A stretch of 64,000 nt of DNA, from positions 1 through 64,000 of the forward strand of contig JAUIIV010000006.1 of assembly GCA_030431675.1 (NCBI GenBank). Direction: 5' to 3'. Positions 9,954 to 19,177 of this stretch are shown here, one piece after another. The notes under the pieces were generated by a model. The model made no database searches. It had not been told where the DNA came from and worked only from the letters and a program-made list of their open reading frames with translations. Position 1 is the stretch's first letter. Each line of letters begins with the position of its first letter. The stretch comes from Gammaproteobacteria bacterium (lineage in GTDB: Bacteria; Pseudomonadota; Gammaproteobacteria; UBA6186; Azoamicaceae). Position numbers and translations under genes: made by a program.

Positions 9954-11195
9954 ATGCGGTTTAAGGGAATACTTTTCATTATACTTTTAGGTCTTAGCCA
10001 GCAATTATTTGCTGCTGGTTTTGCTTTGAAAGAACAGAGTGTGTCTTATTTGGGTACCTCATTTGCAGGTACAGCGTCTGCAGCAATTGACGCTAATACT
10101 AGTTTTTATAACCCAGCGGGTCTGGTTCTATTACCTTATAACCAGGTAACCTTGGCTGCTACCTATATAGCTCCTAAGACAGAATTAACTGATGGCTTTG
10201 CGCGTAATAACGCTGGTGCTGTAGTTACAAATTCAAGTACAACTTCAAGGCCTAAGGGAAATGAGCTAGTTCCAGGTTTTGCAGTAGCTTATAAATACAA
10301 TAAATGTCTAACATTTGGTTTTACAGTGGGCTCCCCATTTGGTATGAGCACAGAATATGGTTCGGACGATATTGCTAGATATATGGCAACTAAGTCCTCG
10401 CTAACTATGATTGATTTTAGCCCTGCAGTTGGTTATCGAATTAATAGATGTTGGATGATTGGCGCCGGATTTGATGCAATACGTGTCAAAGCCACTTTGG
10501 ATTCTGCATTTAATGCTGGATTGGGAGAAGGCTTTGGTAAAAATACTGCTTCTGGTTGGGTTTACGGTTACCACTTGGGTATTATGTTCATGCCTACCTC
10601 TGATGTACAGATGGGATTAGCATATTTTTCCCCATTTAAACCAAGGGTTGACGGTGTAATTTTAACCCGTAATACAGTTCCACCAGTACCTACTAGTTTG
10701 ACTGCAGCAGTAAATGTTCCAGATAGAGTTGTATACGGTGTTACTTACAAGTACAACGATAGATGGACTGCAATGGGTGAAGTTGAGTGGACCCAGTGGG
10801 CTAGATTAAAAACTTTAGTGCTTAACTACAATACAAATAGGTTTAGCCAAGAGGATTTATACTACAAGAATGCTTGGAGATTCTCTTTCGGCGTAGAGTA
10901 TCAATGTGTGCAGAAATTGAAGTTAAAAGGTGGCGTCTCCTTTGATCAAACACCTGTTACTGATGATCATCGTACTGCTAGATTGCCAGACTCTGATAGA
11001 ACTTGGTTGTCTGTCGGTGCTAGCTATAAGTGTACTAAGTGTTTAATCTTAGATGCTGGGTATGCATATTTATTCTTTAAAGATCGCTCTATTAATCAAT
11101 GGGGTGCTGGAACTGATACCAATAAGTTCTTGAGTGGAAATTATAAGGGTTCTGCGAATATTGTAGGTGTACAATTAACGTGGAACTTTATGTAA
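9954..11195 (+). CDS. OmpP1/FadL-type outer-membrane transporter
   Basis: This is a 413-residue beta-barrel of the FadL family, which takes up long-chain fatty acids or other hydrophobic compounds. A signal peptide (MRFKGILFIILLGLSQQLFAA) precedes the family's N-terminal pattern (GFALKEQSVSYLGTSFAG, then DANTSFYNPAGL). It ends in an aromatic-rich strand finishing WNFM. The start at 9954 has GGGAG upstream and gives a clean signal peptide; an upstream ATG at 9906 would bury it. Cysteines recur at the start of predicted strands (KCLTF, RCWMI, QCVQK, KCTKC), which is unusual for FadL proteins. A TetR regulator lies just downstream on the same strand. Confidence 0.88.
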   Translation: MRFKGILFIILLGLSQQLFAAGFALKEQSVSYLGTSFAGTASAAIDANTSFYNPAGLVLLPYNQVTLAATYIAPKTELTDGFARNNAGAVVTNSSTTSRPKGNELVPGFAVAYKYNKCLTFGFTVGSPFGMSTEYGSDDIARYMATKSSLTMIDFSPAVGYRINRCWMIGAGFDAIRVKATLDSAFNAGLGEGFGKNTASGWVYGYHLGIMFMPTSDVQMGLAYFSPFKPRVDGVILTRNTVPPVPTSLTAAVNVPDRVVYGVTYKYNDRWTAMGEVEWTQWARLKTLVLNYNTNRFSQEDLYYKNAWRFSFGVEYQCVQKLKLKGGVSFDQTPVTDDHRTARLPDSDRTWLSVGASYKCTKCLILDAGYAYLFFKDRSINQWGAGTDTNKFLSGNYKGSANIVGVQLTWNFM

Positions 11196-11318
11196 TCTGT
11201 ACTTTGCGCTGCATGCCAGGTGTTTTGTGTAAAGTATTGGGGAGTTATAGCTAGAGCTGTAGCTGGAGTATTGAGTTTGGGGTTTGCCCCTAGTTTTTGA
11301 AAAAGGAATAATGAAGTT

Positions 11319-11942
11319 ATGCCACGGAAAACAGATAAAAGAGAACGTTTAGTTCAAGCTGCAAAAGTACTAATCCACCAACAAGGATTTAACTTAACTA
11401 CTCTTGCAGATATCGCGCAGGAAGCTGACGTACCATTAGGAAATGTGTACTATTACTTTAAGACTAAGGAAGCGATTGGTGAAGCAGTTATTGGAAAACG
11501 TGCTGCTGAATATGCTGATATGTTAGCAAGACTGGATGAAATTCCTGAGCCTGCCTCACGTATACGTGGATTTATTGATTCAAGTGTGGAAGATTTAGAG
11601 CTCATAGCTAGATACGGTTGTGCTGTTGGTGGTTTGTGTCAAGAACTAGGTAAACAAGGTGGTTCTTTGGCAGATCAAGCAGCTAAATTATTACACGATA
11701 TTTTAGAATGGACTGAGAAACAATTCCGTGCTATTGGCTATGCTGATAAAGCTGCTGACTATGCACTTAATCTAGTTTCTAGTATCCAAGGTATGCATCT
11801 ATTGACTCATACATTCAAGGATCCACAGCTTGCTAAGCGTCAAACAGAGACTTTACTATCTTGGTTGGAGTCAACTCTTGGTATGAAACTTGCACCAGTT
11901 GCAATTAGAAAACCAGAAGTAGAAACTGAGGCTGCTTATTAA
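11319..11942 (+). CDS. TetR/AcrR-family transcriptional regulator
   Basis: This 207-residue regulator has an N-terminal helix-turn-helix typical of TetR (TTLADIAQEADVPLGNVYYYFKTKEAI, about residues 27-53, with the hallmark YYYF) and a helical ligand-binding C-terminal domain. It probably represses a small set of genes in response to a small molecule. Its position directly after the FadL-type porin suggests, without proving, a link to fatty-acid or hydrophobic-compound uptake. AAGGA lies about eleven bases before the ATG. It ends 22 bp before a perfect hairpin. Confidence 0.9.
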   Translation: MPRKTDKRERLVQAAKVLIHQQGFNLTTLADIAQEADVPLGNVYYYFKTKEAIGEAVIGKRAAEYADMLARLDEIPEPASRIRGFIDSSVEDLELIARYGCAVGGLCQELGKQGGSLADQAAKLLHDILEWTEKQFRAIGYADKAADYALNLVSSIQGMHLLTHTFKDPQLAKRQTETLLSWLESTLGMKLAPVAIRKPEVETEAAY

Positions 11943-11963
11943 TAAAGACCTGCAAAAAACTAG

Positions 11964-11993
11964 ACAGGCCCTTGGAAAACTCCAAGGGCCTGT
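11964..11993 (+). terminator. Strong perfect hairpin after the TetR gene
   Basis: A perfect stem of at least 12 bp (CAGGCCCTTGGA against TCCAAGGGCCTG) with loop AAAC is followed by TTGTTCTC, a poor U-tract. It looks like an intrinsic terminator for the FadL-TetR unit. It also lies inside a reading frame that seems to belong to the following L,D-transpeptidase (see findings). Confidence 0.65.
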
Positions 11994-12024
11994 TGTTCTC
12001 AAGGTTGTTCCCAGCAGCCAACAA

Positions 12025-12468
12025 ATGTTTCTTTATCACAACGATCAATTACTTCACTCTTATACTATTTCTACAGCTGCAAATGGTTTGGGCGAACAAA
12101 AAGATAGTTATAAGACACCTCGCGGTTTACACATGATTAGAGCCAAGATAGGCGCTGGATTGCCAGAAGGTGCTGTTTTGGTGGGTAGGCGTTTCACTGG
12201 CGAGTTGTATTCAACCAGTTTAAATGCAGAATCGCCAGATAGAGATTGGATTTTGACTAGGATCATGTGGTTGAGTGGTCTAGAGCGTGGCATTAATCGT
12301 TTAGGCAATGTCGACACCATGCAACGCTATGTATATATTCATGGCTCACCTGATGATAGGCCAGTTGGTAAGGCGACCTCTAAAGGATGCATTCGCATGC
12401 GCAATAAAGACATAATAGAGTTATTTGATTTGGTTCCATATGGCACTCAAGTGCACATAGGGGATTAA
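12025..12468 (+). CDS. L,D-transpeptidase (YkuD domain), start uncertain
   Basis: This enzyme family cross-links peptidoglycan stem peptides or attaches proteins to them using a catalytic Cys. The catalytic motif is intact: HGSPDDRPVG followed by SKGCIRM (Cys about residue 118). From the ATG at 12025 the protein has 147 residues, no signal peptide and no Shine-Dalgarno sequence. The frame continues open upstream to 11923 and encodes VLKVVPSSQQ just before the ATG, which resembles the first beta-strand of YkuD domains. So the true start may be further upstream at a non-canonical codon, or the gene is 5'-truncated. The function call is firm; the start and export are not. Confidence 0.8.
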   Translation: MFLYHNDQLLHSYTISTAANGLGEQKDSYKTPRGLHMIRAKIGAGLPEGAVLVGRRFTGELYSTSLNAESPDRDWILTRIMWLSGLERGINRLGNVDTMQRYVYIHGSPDDRPVGKATSKGCIRMRNKDIIELFDLVPYGTQVHIGD

Positions 12469-12553
12469 GTAACGCCAGCCTAGTGATGAGTGTTTATACA
12501 CTAAAATTTAAATATGTGCTTAAAATTGAGCAAAAAATTTGTTCAAAATGTTT

Positions 12554-12559
12554 TATAAT
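12554..12559 (+). promoter_or_regulatory. -10 element (TATAAT) before the pilin gene
   Basis: A perfect TATAAT lies 30 bases upstream of the likely pilin start. I see no good -35 box at the usual spacing, so the promoter call is partial. Confidence 0.4.
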
Positions 12560-12583
12560 CTTATAAAATGTGCTAGTGAGGAT

Positions 12584-13225
12584 ATGTTGGTGAGTATTAA
12601 CAGCAAAGAAGGTTTTTCATTGATAGAATTGATGGTTGTAATTGCAATAGTTGCAATATTGGCCGCTGTCGCATTACCCGCTTATAAAGAGTATACCGTA
12701 AGGGCAAAAGTGGCGCCTGTATTTAGAATTATGGATAGGATTATGGATGAGTCTGTAGAATTTGCCCAAAAGAATGGTCGATTTGGCAATGCATATGATT
12801 TGGGATATGCTGCGAGTTCTTCTAATGGTAATAACCGCGGAGACGCTGATCTTGTTGGTGGGCTGGCCAATGCTATACCTAGTCCAATACTGATCCAAAT
12901 AGGGGATAATGGTTACTATGGAAATATAAATAAACCTACCTGTGGGGCAGCTGGTATGGTCCTCGTACAAATGGATGCAGCATCTCTAGGTTTGGATGTC
13001 GGAGGCAATGGGGGGAAACTGAACTTACATTACTACTTTTGGCATAAAGACGGCACCATAAAAAATGAGTGTTGGTTTGATTATGTTACCAATAATACCA
13101 CAGAAGTAAGTAATGAAAACTTTATACCTGGGTGTACTAACCGGCATGCAACAACTACTTGGGACGCTACAATTTACGAGGCTTGGGTTACAGACACTGA
13201 TTTTCAATCGTCTTCATGTATGTAA
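12584..13225 (+). CDS. Type IV pilin / pseudopilin
   Basis: This roughly 213-residue protein has a canonical prepilin signal. A short leader ending in KEG is followed by [20 protein letters not shown], with Gly at -1 and Glu at +5. The mature N-terminal helix runs into KEYTVRAKV, as in PilA/PilE-like major or minor pilins. The C-terminus has Cys residues (C in FIPGC and SSSCM) able to close a D-region loop. GAGG at 12578-12581 best serves the TTG at 12587 or GTG at 12590, while the ATG at 12584 is too near, so the start may be up to two codons later. In-frame starts upstream of 12584 would give an overlong leader. No pilus machinery genes are adjacent. Confidence 0.85.
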   Translation: MLVSINSKEGFSLIELMVVIAIVAILAAVALPAYKEYTVRAKVAPVFRIMDRIMDESVEFAQKNGRFGNAYDLGYAASSSNGNNRGDADLVGGLANAIPSPILIQIGDNGYYGNINKPTCGAAGMVLVQMDAASLGLDVGGNGGKLNLHYYFWHKDGTIKNECWFDYVTNNTTEVSNENFIPGCTNRHATTTWDATIYEAWVTDTDFQSSSCM

Positions 13226-13241
13226 GATATAGTGGCTTTTT

Positions 13242-13721
13242 CTAGGTGACTAATCCATATGCGAGTAAGCTGGTCATCACTATAGTGGTGACTATGCATC
13301 TTAAATTAAAATAACTTTTTCTAATAATTCTATTATTATACAATTTGTAATCTACGATTAAAGTAAAAGTAAAACTACACAGCAGCGGTAAAAAGAATAG
13401 AGTATTTGGTAGTAATAGAAACAAGATCCATAGTGCAATGACATTGCTGTTGCTAGTTAGAGCTAAATAGTTGCTGATCTGTTTGTTAATTTTTAGATGT
13501 TGCCCCCAATGCGCACCTGCTATAAAGCTTGCTATCAATAGCCCGTAAGAATTTAATATAGTATGTACAGCGCCAAATATAGGCACTTGCTCTATGTTCA
13601 TTATTTTTAGCCCTGCACAAGCAACAAAAGGTATTGCACCTGCGTAGGGAAGAAAATTTGTTATACGTGTATTAAAAGCCACAAGATTTCTACATACAAT
13701 ATCACCTTTTTGGTATAGCAC
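13242..13721 (-). CDS. DUF3429 integral membrane protein
   Basis: This 159-residue protein has about four to five hydrophobic helices. The N-terminal part (LPYAGAIPFVAC, then YGLLIASFIAGAHWG) matches the DUF3429 family pattern, with the conserved SFxxGxHWG segment. Its function is unknown; family members are small inner-membrane proteins. The frame starts at a GTG at 13721; no ATG is in frame near the start and no strong ribosome-binding site is visible. It is convergent with the pilin gene (16 bp between stops) and divergent from mfd, with which it shares the intergenic promoter region. Confidence 0.65.
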   Translation of the reverse strand: MLYQKGDIVCRNLVAFNTRITNFLPYAGAIPFVACAGLKIMNIEQVPIFGAVHTILNSYGLLIASFIAGAHWGQHLKINKQISNYLALTSNSNVIALWILFLLLPNTLFFLPLLCSFTFTLIVDYKLYNNRIIRKSYFNLRCIVTTIVMTSLLAYGLVT

Positions 13722-13781
13722 ATATGTTCAACTTTACCTAAAAATAAGTTGTTATTCTAAGAGATTACAACCTTCTAGCCA

Positions 13782-13790
13782 TGTTATAAT
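13782..13790 (+). promoter_or_regulatory. Extended -10 promoter of mfd
   Basis: TGTTATAAT matches the extended -10 consensus (TGnTATAAT) perfectly. It would start transcription about 24 bases before the mfd GTG codon and drive the mfd-ABC transporter run. A weak TTACAA at 13765 is at a short 14-base spacing. Confidence 0.55.
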
Positions 13791-13820
13791 GCCGCAAATT
13801 CTAGAATATGATGCATTGAA

Positions 13821-16800
13821 GTGGCAAAAAGTAAGTTAAATAATACACGGGGTGCAGGCTTAGCAGTAGCTGTACACGATCTATATCACGAGTGCGATGG
13901 GGTACTATTAGTTTTAGTGCCAGATTTTGTTACTGCATTGCGTTTAGAGCGTGAGTTGAGTTTTTTTGCAGTGCCCTTGGTACACTTTCCCGATTGGGAA
14001 ACTCTACCGTACGATAGCTTTTCGCCGCATCAAGACTTGATTTCACAACGTCTTTCGGTATTACAGCAATTACCAGGCTTCAAACGTGGAGTATTGATTA
14101 TCCCAATTGCAACGTTGATGCACCGCATATGCCCAGAAGATTTTGTAAGCCAGTCAGCTTTTGTGCTAGATAAAGGTGATGAAGTTGATTTACCACAGGT
14201 ACGTCAACGGTTGGAGCGTGCAGGATATGTTTGCACTGCCCAAGTTATGGAGCATGGCGAGTTTTCTGTACGTGGTTCCATTTTGGATGTTTATCCTATG
14301 GGATCAAATGTCCCGTATAGGATTGATCTATTTGATAATGAAGTTGATACCATACGTGAGTTTGATACTGAAACACAACGATCTACTAACACACTAGAGG
14401 CAATAAAATTATTACCTGCACGTGAGTATCCATTTACAGAAGAAGCAATTGCAGAATTTAGGACTCGCTGGAGAGATAGGTTCTCTGGTGATCCACGTAA
14501 TTGCTCAGTTTATCAAGATGTGAGTCAAGGGTATAAGGCTGCGGGTTTAGAATATTATCTGCCATTATTTTTTGATAAAACAGCTACACTGTTTGATTAT
14601 CTTCCGGATAATATATCTGTATTGCAAGTAGGTGATATAGAGGGAGCAGGACAAGAGTTTTGGCGTCTTGTACAAGAGCGTTATGAGCAGTATGGACATG
14701 ATGTAACTCGTCCGATACTAAAACCTACTGAATTGTTTGTGCCGATTGCAGAAATTTTTGCAGATTGTAATAAATATTCTCAGCTATTGGCTGAGCTGCT
14801 AGAACCTTCTGACTTGCCAGATATTCACGAGCTGGAACAATATGTCCAACAAACAGAGAAGAAAATACTTTTTGTTGCAGAATCTAGTGGTAGGAAGGTT
14901 ATTTTAGAAGAGTTGTTAGCGCAACGTGGCCTACATCCACTGAGTGTAGATGACTGGAATGAGTGTTTAGAGTCTGATCAAAGGTTTTTATTAACAATTG
15001 CAGCTTTAGAAGCCGGTGCAGTATTAGATGACATTGTTATCTTAACAGAGACTGAGTTGTTAGGCCGTAAGCTTGTACAGCAACGACGACGCAAGACAAA
15101 AGCAATTGACCCAAGTGCTGCTATTCGTAATTTGGCTGAGTTAACTATTGGCTCGCCTGTAGTACATTTAGAATATGGTGTCGGCCGTTATTTAGGATTA
15201 ACTAGCTTGGAGCTTGGTGGTCAACAAGGCGAATTTGTTACGCTAGAGTATGCTAATGAAGATAAAATTTATTTGCCGGTATCTGCATTACATTTAATTA
15301 GTCGCTATAGCGGTGTTGACTTAGAGCACGCTCCATTACATAGCCTAGGAAGTGATAAATGGGCAAAGTCCAAACGTAAGGCTGCGCAACAAATTCGTGA
15401 TGTTGCTGCAGAATTACTACAAGTTTATGCCCATCGCGCAGCTAAAGAGGGCCACGCTTTTGCAAGTCCAGATTCTAATTACTATGAGTTCGCAAGTAGT
15501 TTTCCATTCGAGGAAACAGCCGACCAACAAATGGCAATTGAGCAGGTAATTAAGGATTTAACTGCGCCGCATCCAATGGACCGAGTAGTATGTGGGGATG
15601 TTGGTTTTGGTAAAACAGAAGTGGCGATGCGTGCAGCCTTTATTGCAGCTGCAGCTGGCAAACAAGTTGCAGTGTTAGTACCAACTACTTTATTAGCACA
15701 GCAACATTATCAGACTTTTAGTGATAGATTTGCCAATTTTCCGTTGCAGGTTATGGTTATGTCCAGATTTAACACTAATGTGGAACAACAACAAGTATTA
15801 GATTCTTTAGCTACAGGCAAGTGCGACATAGTTATTGGGACACATAGATTGTTACAGAAAGATGTAAAGATCAAAGACTTAGGTTTGTTAGTTATCGATG
15901 AAGAGCATAGATTTGGTGTAAGACAAAAAGAACGGTTTAAGTCTTTGCGAGCCCAAGTTGACATTTTAACACTTACTGCAACTCCTATACCACGTACTTT
16001 GAATATGGCTATGTCAGGTGTTAGAGATTTATCAATTATTGGTACACCGCCCGCTAAACGCCTATCGGTAAAAACATTTGTGCGTGAACGTAGTAAACCA
16101 TTAATTCAAGAAGCAGTTAATCGCGAATTAAGTCGTGGAGGACAAGTATATTTTCTGCATAATCAGATAGAAACTATTGAAACTACAGCAGCTGAATTAG
16201 AAGAATGGTTACCCAATGCGCGTATTTCAGTTGCGCATGGACAAATGTCAGAGCGTGATTTGGAGCGGATAATGTCTGACTTTTATCATCGACGCTTCAA
16301 TGTGTTGGTGTGCACCACTATTATAGAAACTGGAATTGATGTGCCATCTGCAAATACGATTATCATGGATAGGGCGGATAAACTAGGGCTAGCCCAATTA
16401 CATCAATTACGTGGTAGAGTTGGGCGCTCACATCATCAAGCATATGCATTTTGTTTAACGCCACCACCTGCAGCGATTAGTAAAGATGCAAACAAACGCC
16501 TAGAAGCAATTGAGTCATTAGATACCTTAGGAGCAGGTTTTAGTCTTTCAACTCATGACTTGGAGATTAGGGGTGCTGGGGAGCTATTAGGGGAAGATCA
16601 AAGTGGTAACTTACAAACTATAGGCTTTAGTTTGTTTATGGAACTACTAGAGCACACCGTAGAAAAATTGCAGGCAGGCGAAAAGCCAAACTTAGATTTA
16701 TCTTTAGACACAGGTCCAGATATAGATTTACAATTGCCTGCGTTTATCCCAGATAATTATTTGGGTGATGTACAGTTACGGCTTTTATTATATAAACGTA

Positions 16801-17150
16801 TAGCTTCAGCTAAAACCCTTTCTGATTTAGATGAGATACGTGTAGAAATGATTGATAGGTTCGGCGAGTTGCCAGATCAGGTCAAAAATCTTTTTGTAGT
16901 CACTGATATAAAGCTTTTAGCTGCATCTATAGGGGTAAAATCGTTAAAGACTGGACGCACAAATGGTAAGTTAGAATTTACTGCTCAGCCTAAGATTGAC
17001 CCAGATAAGATTGTTAAGCTTATACAAGGACAGCCGACTAAATATAGTTTTGCTGGTCCTACATCTATAAAATTTAGGCTTGATTTAGCGACAGAGCAGA
17101 GTAAAATTGACTCTATACGGGAACTTATACAAGGATTGTTACCTACTTGA
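13821..17150 (+). CDS. mfd: Transcription-repair coupling factor Mfd
   Basis: Mfd removes RNA polymerase stalled at DNA lesions and recruits UvrA. This 1109-residue protein has the N-terminal UvrB-like region, the RNA-polymerase-interacting CarD-like domain (VVHLEYGVGRYLGL, about 445), the ATPase P-loop GDVGFGKTEVA (about 590), the DEEH box (about 692), TATPIPRT and RGRVGRS (about 863), and the C-terminal TRCF domain. Length is near the E. coli 1148. The start is a GTG at 13821 with poor Shine-Dalgarno; no in-frame ATG fits. Its stop overlaps the start of the peptide-transporter gene by four bases, so repair and transport genes share an mRNA here. Confidence 0.97.
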   Translation: MAKSKLNNTRGAGLAVAVHDLYHECDGVLLVLVPDFVTALRLERELSFFAVPLVHFPDWETLPYDSFSPHQDLISQRLSVLQQLPGFKRGVLIIPIATLMHRICPEDFVSQSAFVLDKGDEVDLPQVRQRLERAGYVCTAQVMEHGEFSVRGSILDVYPMGSNVPYRIDLFDNEVDTIREFDTETQRSTNTLEAIKLLPAREYPFTEEAIAEFRTRWRDRFSGDPRNCSVYQDVSQGYKAAGLEYYLPLFFDKTATLFDYLPDNISVLQVGDIEGAGQEFWRLVQERYEQYGHDVTRPILKPTELFVPIAEIFADCNKYSQLLAELLEPSDLPDIHELEQYVQQTEKKILFVAESSGRKVILEELLAQRGLHPLSVDDWNECLESDQRFLLTIAALEAGAVLDDIVILTETELLGRKLVQQRRRKTKAIDPSAAIRNLAELTIGSPVVHLEYGVGRYLGLTSLELGGQQGEFVTLEYANEDKIYLPVSALHLISRYSGVDLEHAPLHSLGSDKWAKSKRKAAQQIRDVAAELLQVYAHRAAKEGHAFASPDSNYYEFASSFPFEETADQQMAIEQVIKDLTAPHPMDRVVCGDVGFGKTEVAMRAAFIAAAAGKQVAVLVPTTLLAQQHYQTFSDRFANFPLQVMVMSRFNTNVEQQQVLDSLATGKCDIVIGTHRLLQKDVKIKDLGLLVIDEEHRFGVRQKERFKSLRAQVDILTLTATPIPRTLNMAMSGVRDLSIIGTPPAKRLSVKTFVRERSKPLIQEAVNRELSRGGQVYFLHNQIETIETTAAELEEWLPNARISVAHGQMSERDLERIMSDFYHRRFNVLVCTTIIETGIDVPSANTIIMDRADKLGLAQLHQLRGRVGRSHHQAYAFCLTPPPAAISKDANKRLEAIESLDTLGAGFSLSTHDLEIRGAGELLGEDQSGNLQTIGFSLFMELLEHTVEKLQAGEKPNLDLSLDTGPDIDLQLPAFIPDNYLGDVQLRLLLYKRIASAKTLSDLDEIRVEMIDRFGELPDQVKNLFVVTDIKLLAASIGVKSLKTGRTNGKLEFTAQPKIDPDKIVKLIQGQPTKYSFAGPTSIKFRLDLATEQSKIDSIRELIQGLLPT

Positions 17151-19177
17151 GAATAGCTATTATTATAACTTTGAGTTTGTTATTGCTAGGATGCGATCAA
17201 ACTTGGAATAATCCCTATCCGCAAGACCCACCTGATAGTAATACATTGTATTCAGCTTTTTCACTCAGGCCGAAGCATTTAGATCCAGCAAAATCCTACA
17301 GTGAGGAAGAGTACATTTTTATTGCACAAATTTATGAGCCCCCGTTGCAGTACAATTATCTAAAGCGTCCATACGAACTTGAGCCTCTAACTGCTAGTAA
17401 AATGCCGGAGGTAGTATATGACCCAATAGCTGATACCACTACCTATACTATTTCGATTAAACCCGGAATCTACTATCAACCTCATCCAGCTCTTGCTTTG
17501 CATGATTATGGAACTAGTTTGTATCACAATTTGGCTGCAGATCAAATCGATAGTTTTAGGGTGTTAGATGATTTTAAGAAACATGGTTCTAGAGAACTTG
17601 TTGCAGCTGATTATGTGTATCAAATTAAACGTTTAGCTGACCCAAAAATTAACTCACCTATTTATGGCGTCATGAAGGACTACATTCTTGGCTTCGCTGA
17701 TTTTAGGGCTGAGATTCAAAAGCTTTATGATCGTAATCCGCAACTAATAGGTGCAGATTTACGTCACTTTGATATTTTGGGTGTAAAGACAATAGATAAA
17801 TATACCTATACTATTACTATTCGTGGGACATACCCACAGTTTAAGTATTGGTTGGCCATGTTGTTTTTTGCTCCTGTGCCATGGGAGGCAGATAAGTTTT
17901 ACTATCAGCAAGGGCTGGCTGATCATAACATTTCGCTTGATTGGTATCCAATTGGTACTGGGCCATTTTTGTTAAGTGAGAATAATCCAGATAGGCGCAT
18001 GGTGTTATCTCGTAACATTAATTTTCGCGATGAATATTTTCCTGGTAAGCCAGAGTTAAAATTACCGTTGCTTGACAGGGTGGTTTTTAGCTTAGAGCGT
18101 GAGAGTATTCCGGCTTGGGATAAGTTTTTACAGGGATATTTTGATGCCTCTGGGATTAGTGAGGATAATTTTAATTATGCTATGGCTAGTGGAGGAGGAT
18201 TACAATTATCACAGCCATTGCGCGAACGAGGGGTAAAGCTACGTGTGTATGAGCGCTTAAGCATGGTATATTGGGCGTTTAATATGCTTGACCCAGTAGT
18301 TGGTGGGTATAGCGAAAAATCAAGTAAGTTACGCCATGCCATTAATTTAGCATTTGATGTAGATGAGTTTATTACCATATTTTACAATGGGCGCGGCATT
18401 CCAGCAGGTGGCCCAATTCCTATAGGTTTACTTGGAGGTAAAGCCGCAACAGAAAAGACATATAACCCTGAGCTTGCAAAAAAGTTACTTGCAGAGGCTG
18501 GGTATCCAGGCGGCAGAGATCTCAATACCGGGGAGCAATTGCAAATTTTCTATGAAGCAGCAGTATCAGGTAATCCTAGTCAGCAAGCAGAGCTTACGTG
18601 GTTGCGCAAGCAGATGGAAAAAATAGGGATTGATTTGATTATTAGAGCTACTGATTACAATAGATTTAGAGAAAAAATTCAAACTGGTAATGCACAAATA
18701 TTTATGTGGGGCTGGAATGCAGATTATCCAGATCCTGAAAACTTTTTATTTTTATTGTATGGGCCTAACAGCCAAGCGTTATATTCTGGGGAGAATACAG
18801 CAAACTACAATAATACAGAATATAATGCCTTGTATGAAAAATTTATTGCTATAGATGATGATGCAGAAAAGCTACAATTGATAAATGCAATGTTTAAGGT
18901 GCTAAATAAAGACATGCCATGGATTTGGGGTTTTTTTCCACAGCAGTATAGCTTGTATAACCCTTGGTATGGTTTTGTGGCGCGTGGCTCAGTAATAAAT
19001 AATTTTGTAAAATATATCAGTATTGACCCAAAGCAGCGTGCCAAGTTACGCAAAGAATGGAACTCACCAACAATATGGCCAGTATTCTTATTGTTAATTG
19101 CAGTTATAGTTATAATATTTCCAGCTATCTATGGGTTTGTACGTAGTGAAAAGGCAAGTGCGAGGCGTAAACGTTAA
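17147..19177 (+). CDS. Peptide ABC transporter solute-binding lipoprotein with C-terminal membrane anchor
   Basis: This 676-residue family 5 solute-binding protein starts with a TTG overlapping the mfd stop. The N-terminal signal has a lipobox (LLLLGC, about residues 10-15). The segment LRPKHLDPAKSYSEEEY followed by QIYEPPLQYNYLKRPY is characteristic of a long gammaproteobacterial subfamily. It should capture oligopeptides in the periplasm and deliver them to the two permeases downstream. Unusually, residues about 643-665 form a strongly hydrophobic helix followed by a basic tail (SEKASARRKR). The protein may therefore be anchored at both ends. Its stop overlaps the next start by one base. 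Confidence 0.88.
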   Translation: MRIAIIITLSLLLLGCDQTWNNPYPQDPPDSNTLYSAFSLRPKHLDPAKSYSEEEYIFIAQIYEPPLQYNYLKRPYELEPLTASKMPEVVYDPIADTTTYTISIKPGIYYQPHPALALHDYGTSLYHNLAADQIDSFRVLDDFKKHGSRELVAADYVYQIKRLADPKINSPIYGVMKDYILGFADFRAEIQKLYDRNPQLIGADLRHFDILGVKTIDKYTYTITIRGTYPQFKYWLAMLFFAPVPWEADKFYYQQGLADHNISLDWYPIGTGPFLLSENNPDRRMVLSRNINFRDEYFPGKPELKLPLLDRVVFSLERESIPAWDKFLQGYFDASGISEDNFNYAMASGGGLQLSQPLRERGVKLRVYERLSMVYWAFNMLDPVVGGYSEKSSKLRHAINLAFDVDEFITIFYNGRGIPAGGPIPIGLLGGKAATEKTYNPELAKKLLAEAGYPGGRDLNTGEQLQIFYEAAVSGNPSQQAELTWLRKQMEKIGIDLIIRATDYNRFREKIQTGNAQIFMWGWNADYPDPENFLFLLYGPNSQALYSGENTANYNNTEYNALYEKFIAIDDDAEKLQLINAMFKVLNKDMPWIWGFFPQQYSLYNPWYGFVARGSVINNFVKYISIDPKQRAKLRKEWNSPTIWPVFLLLIAVIVIIFPAIYGFVRSEKASARRKR

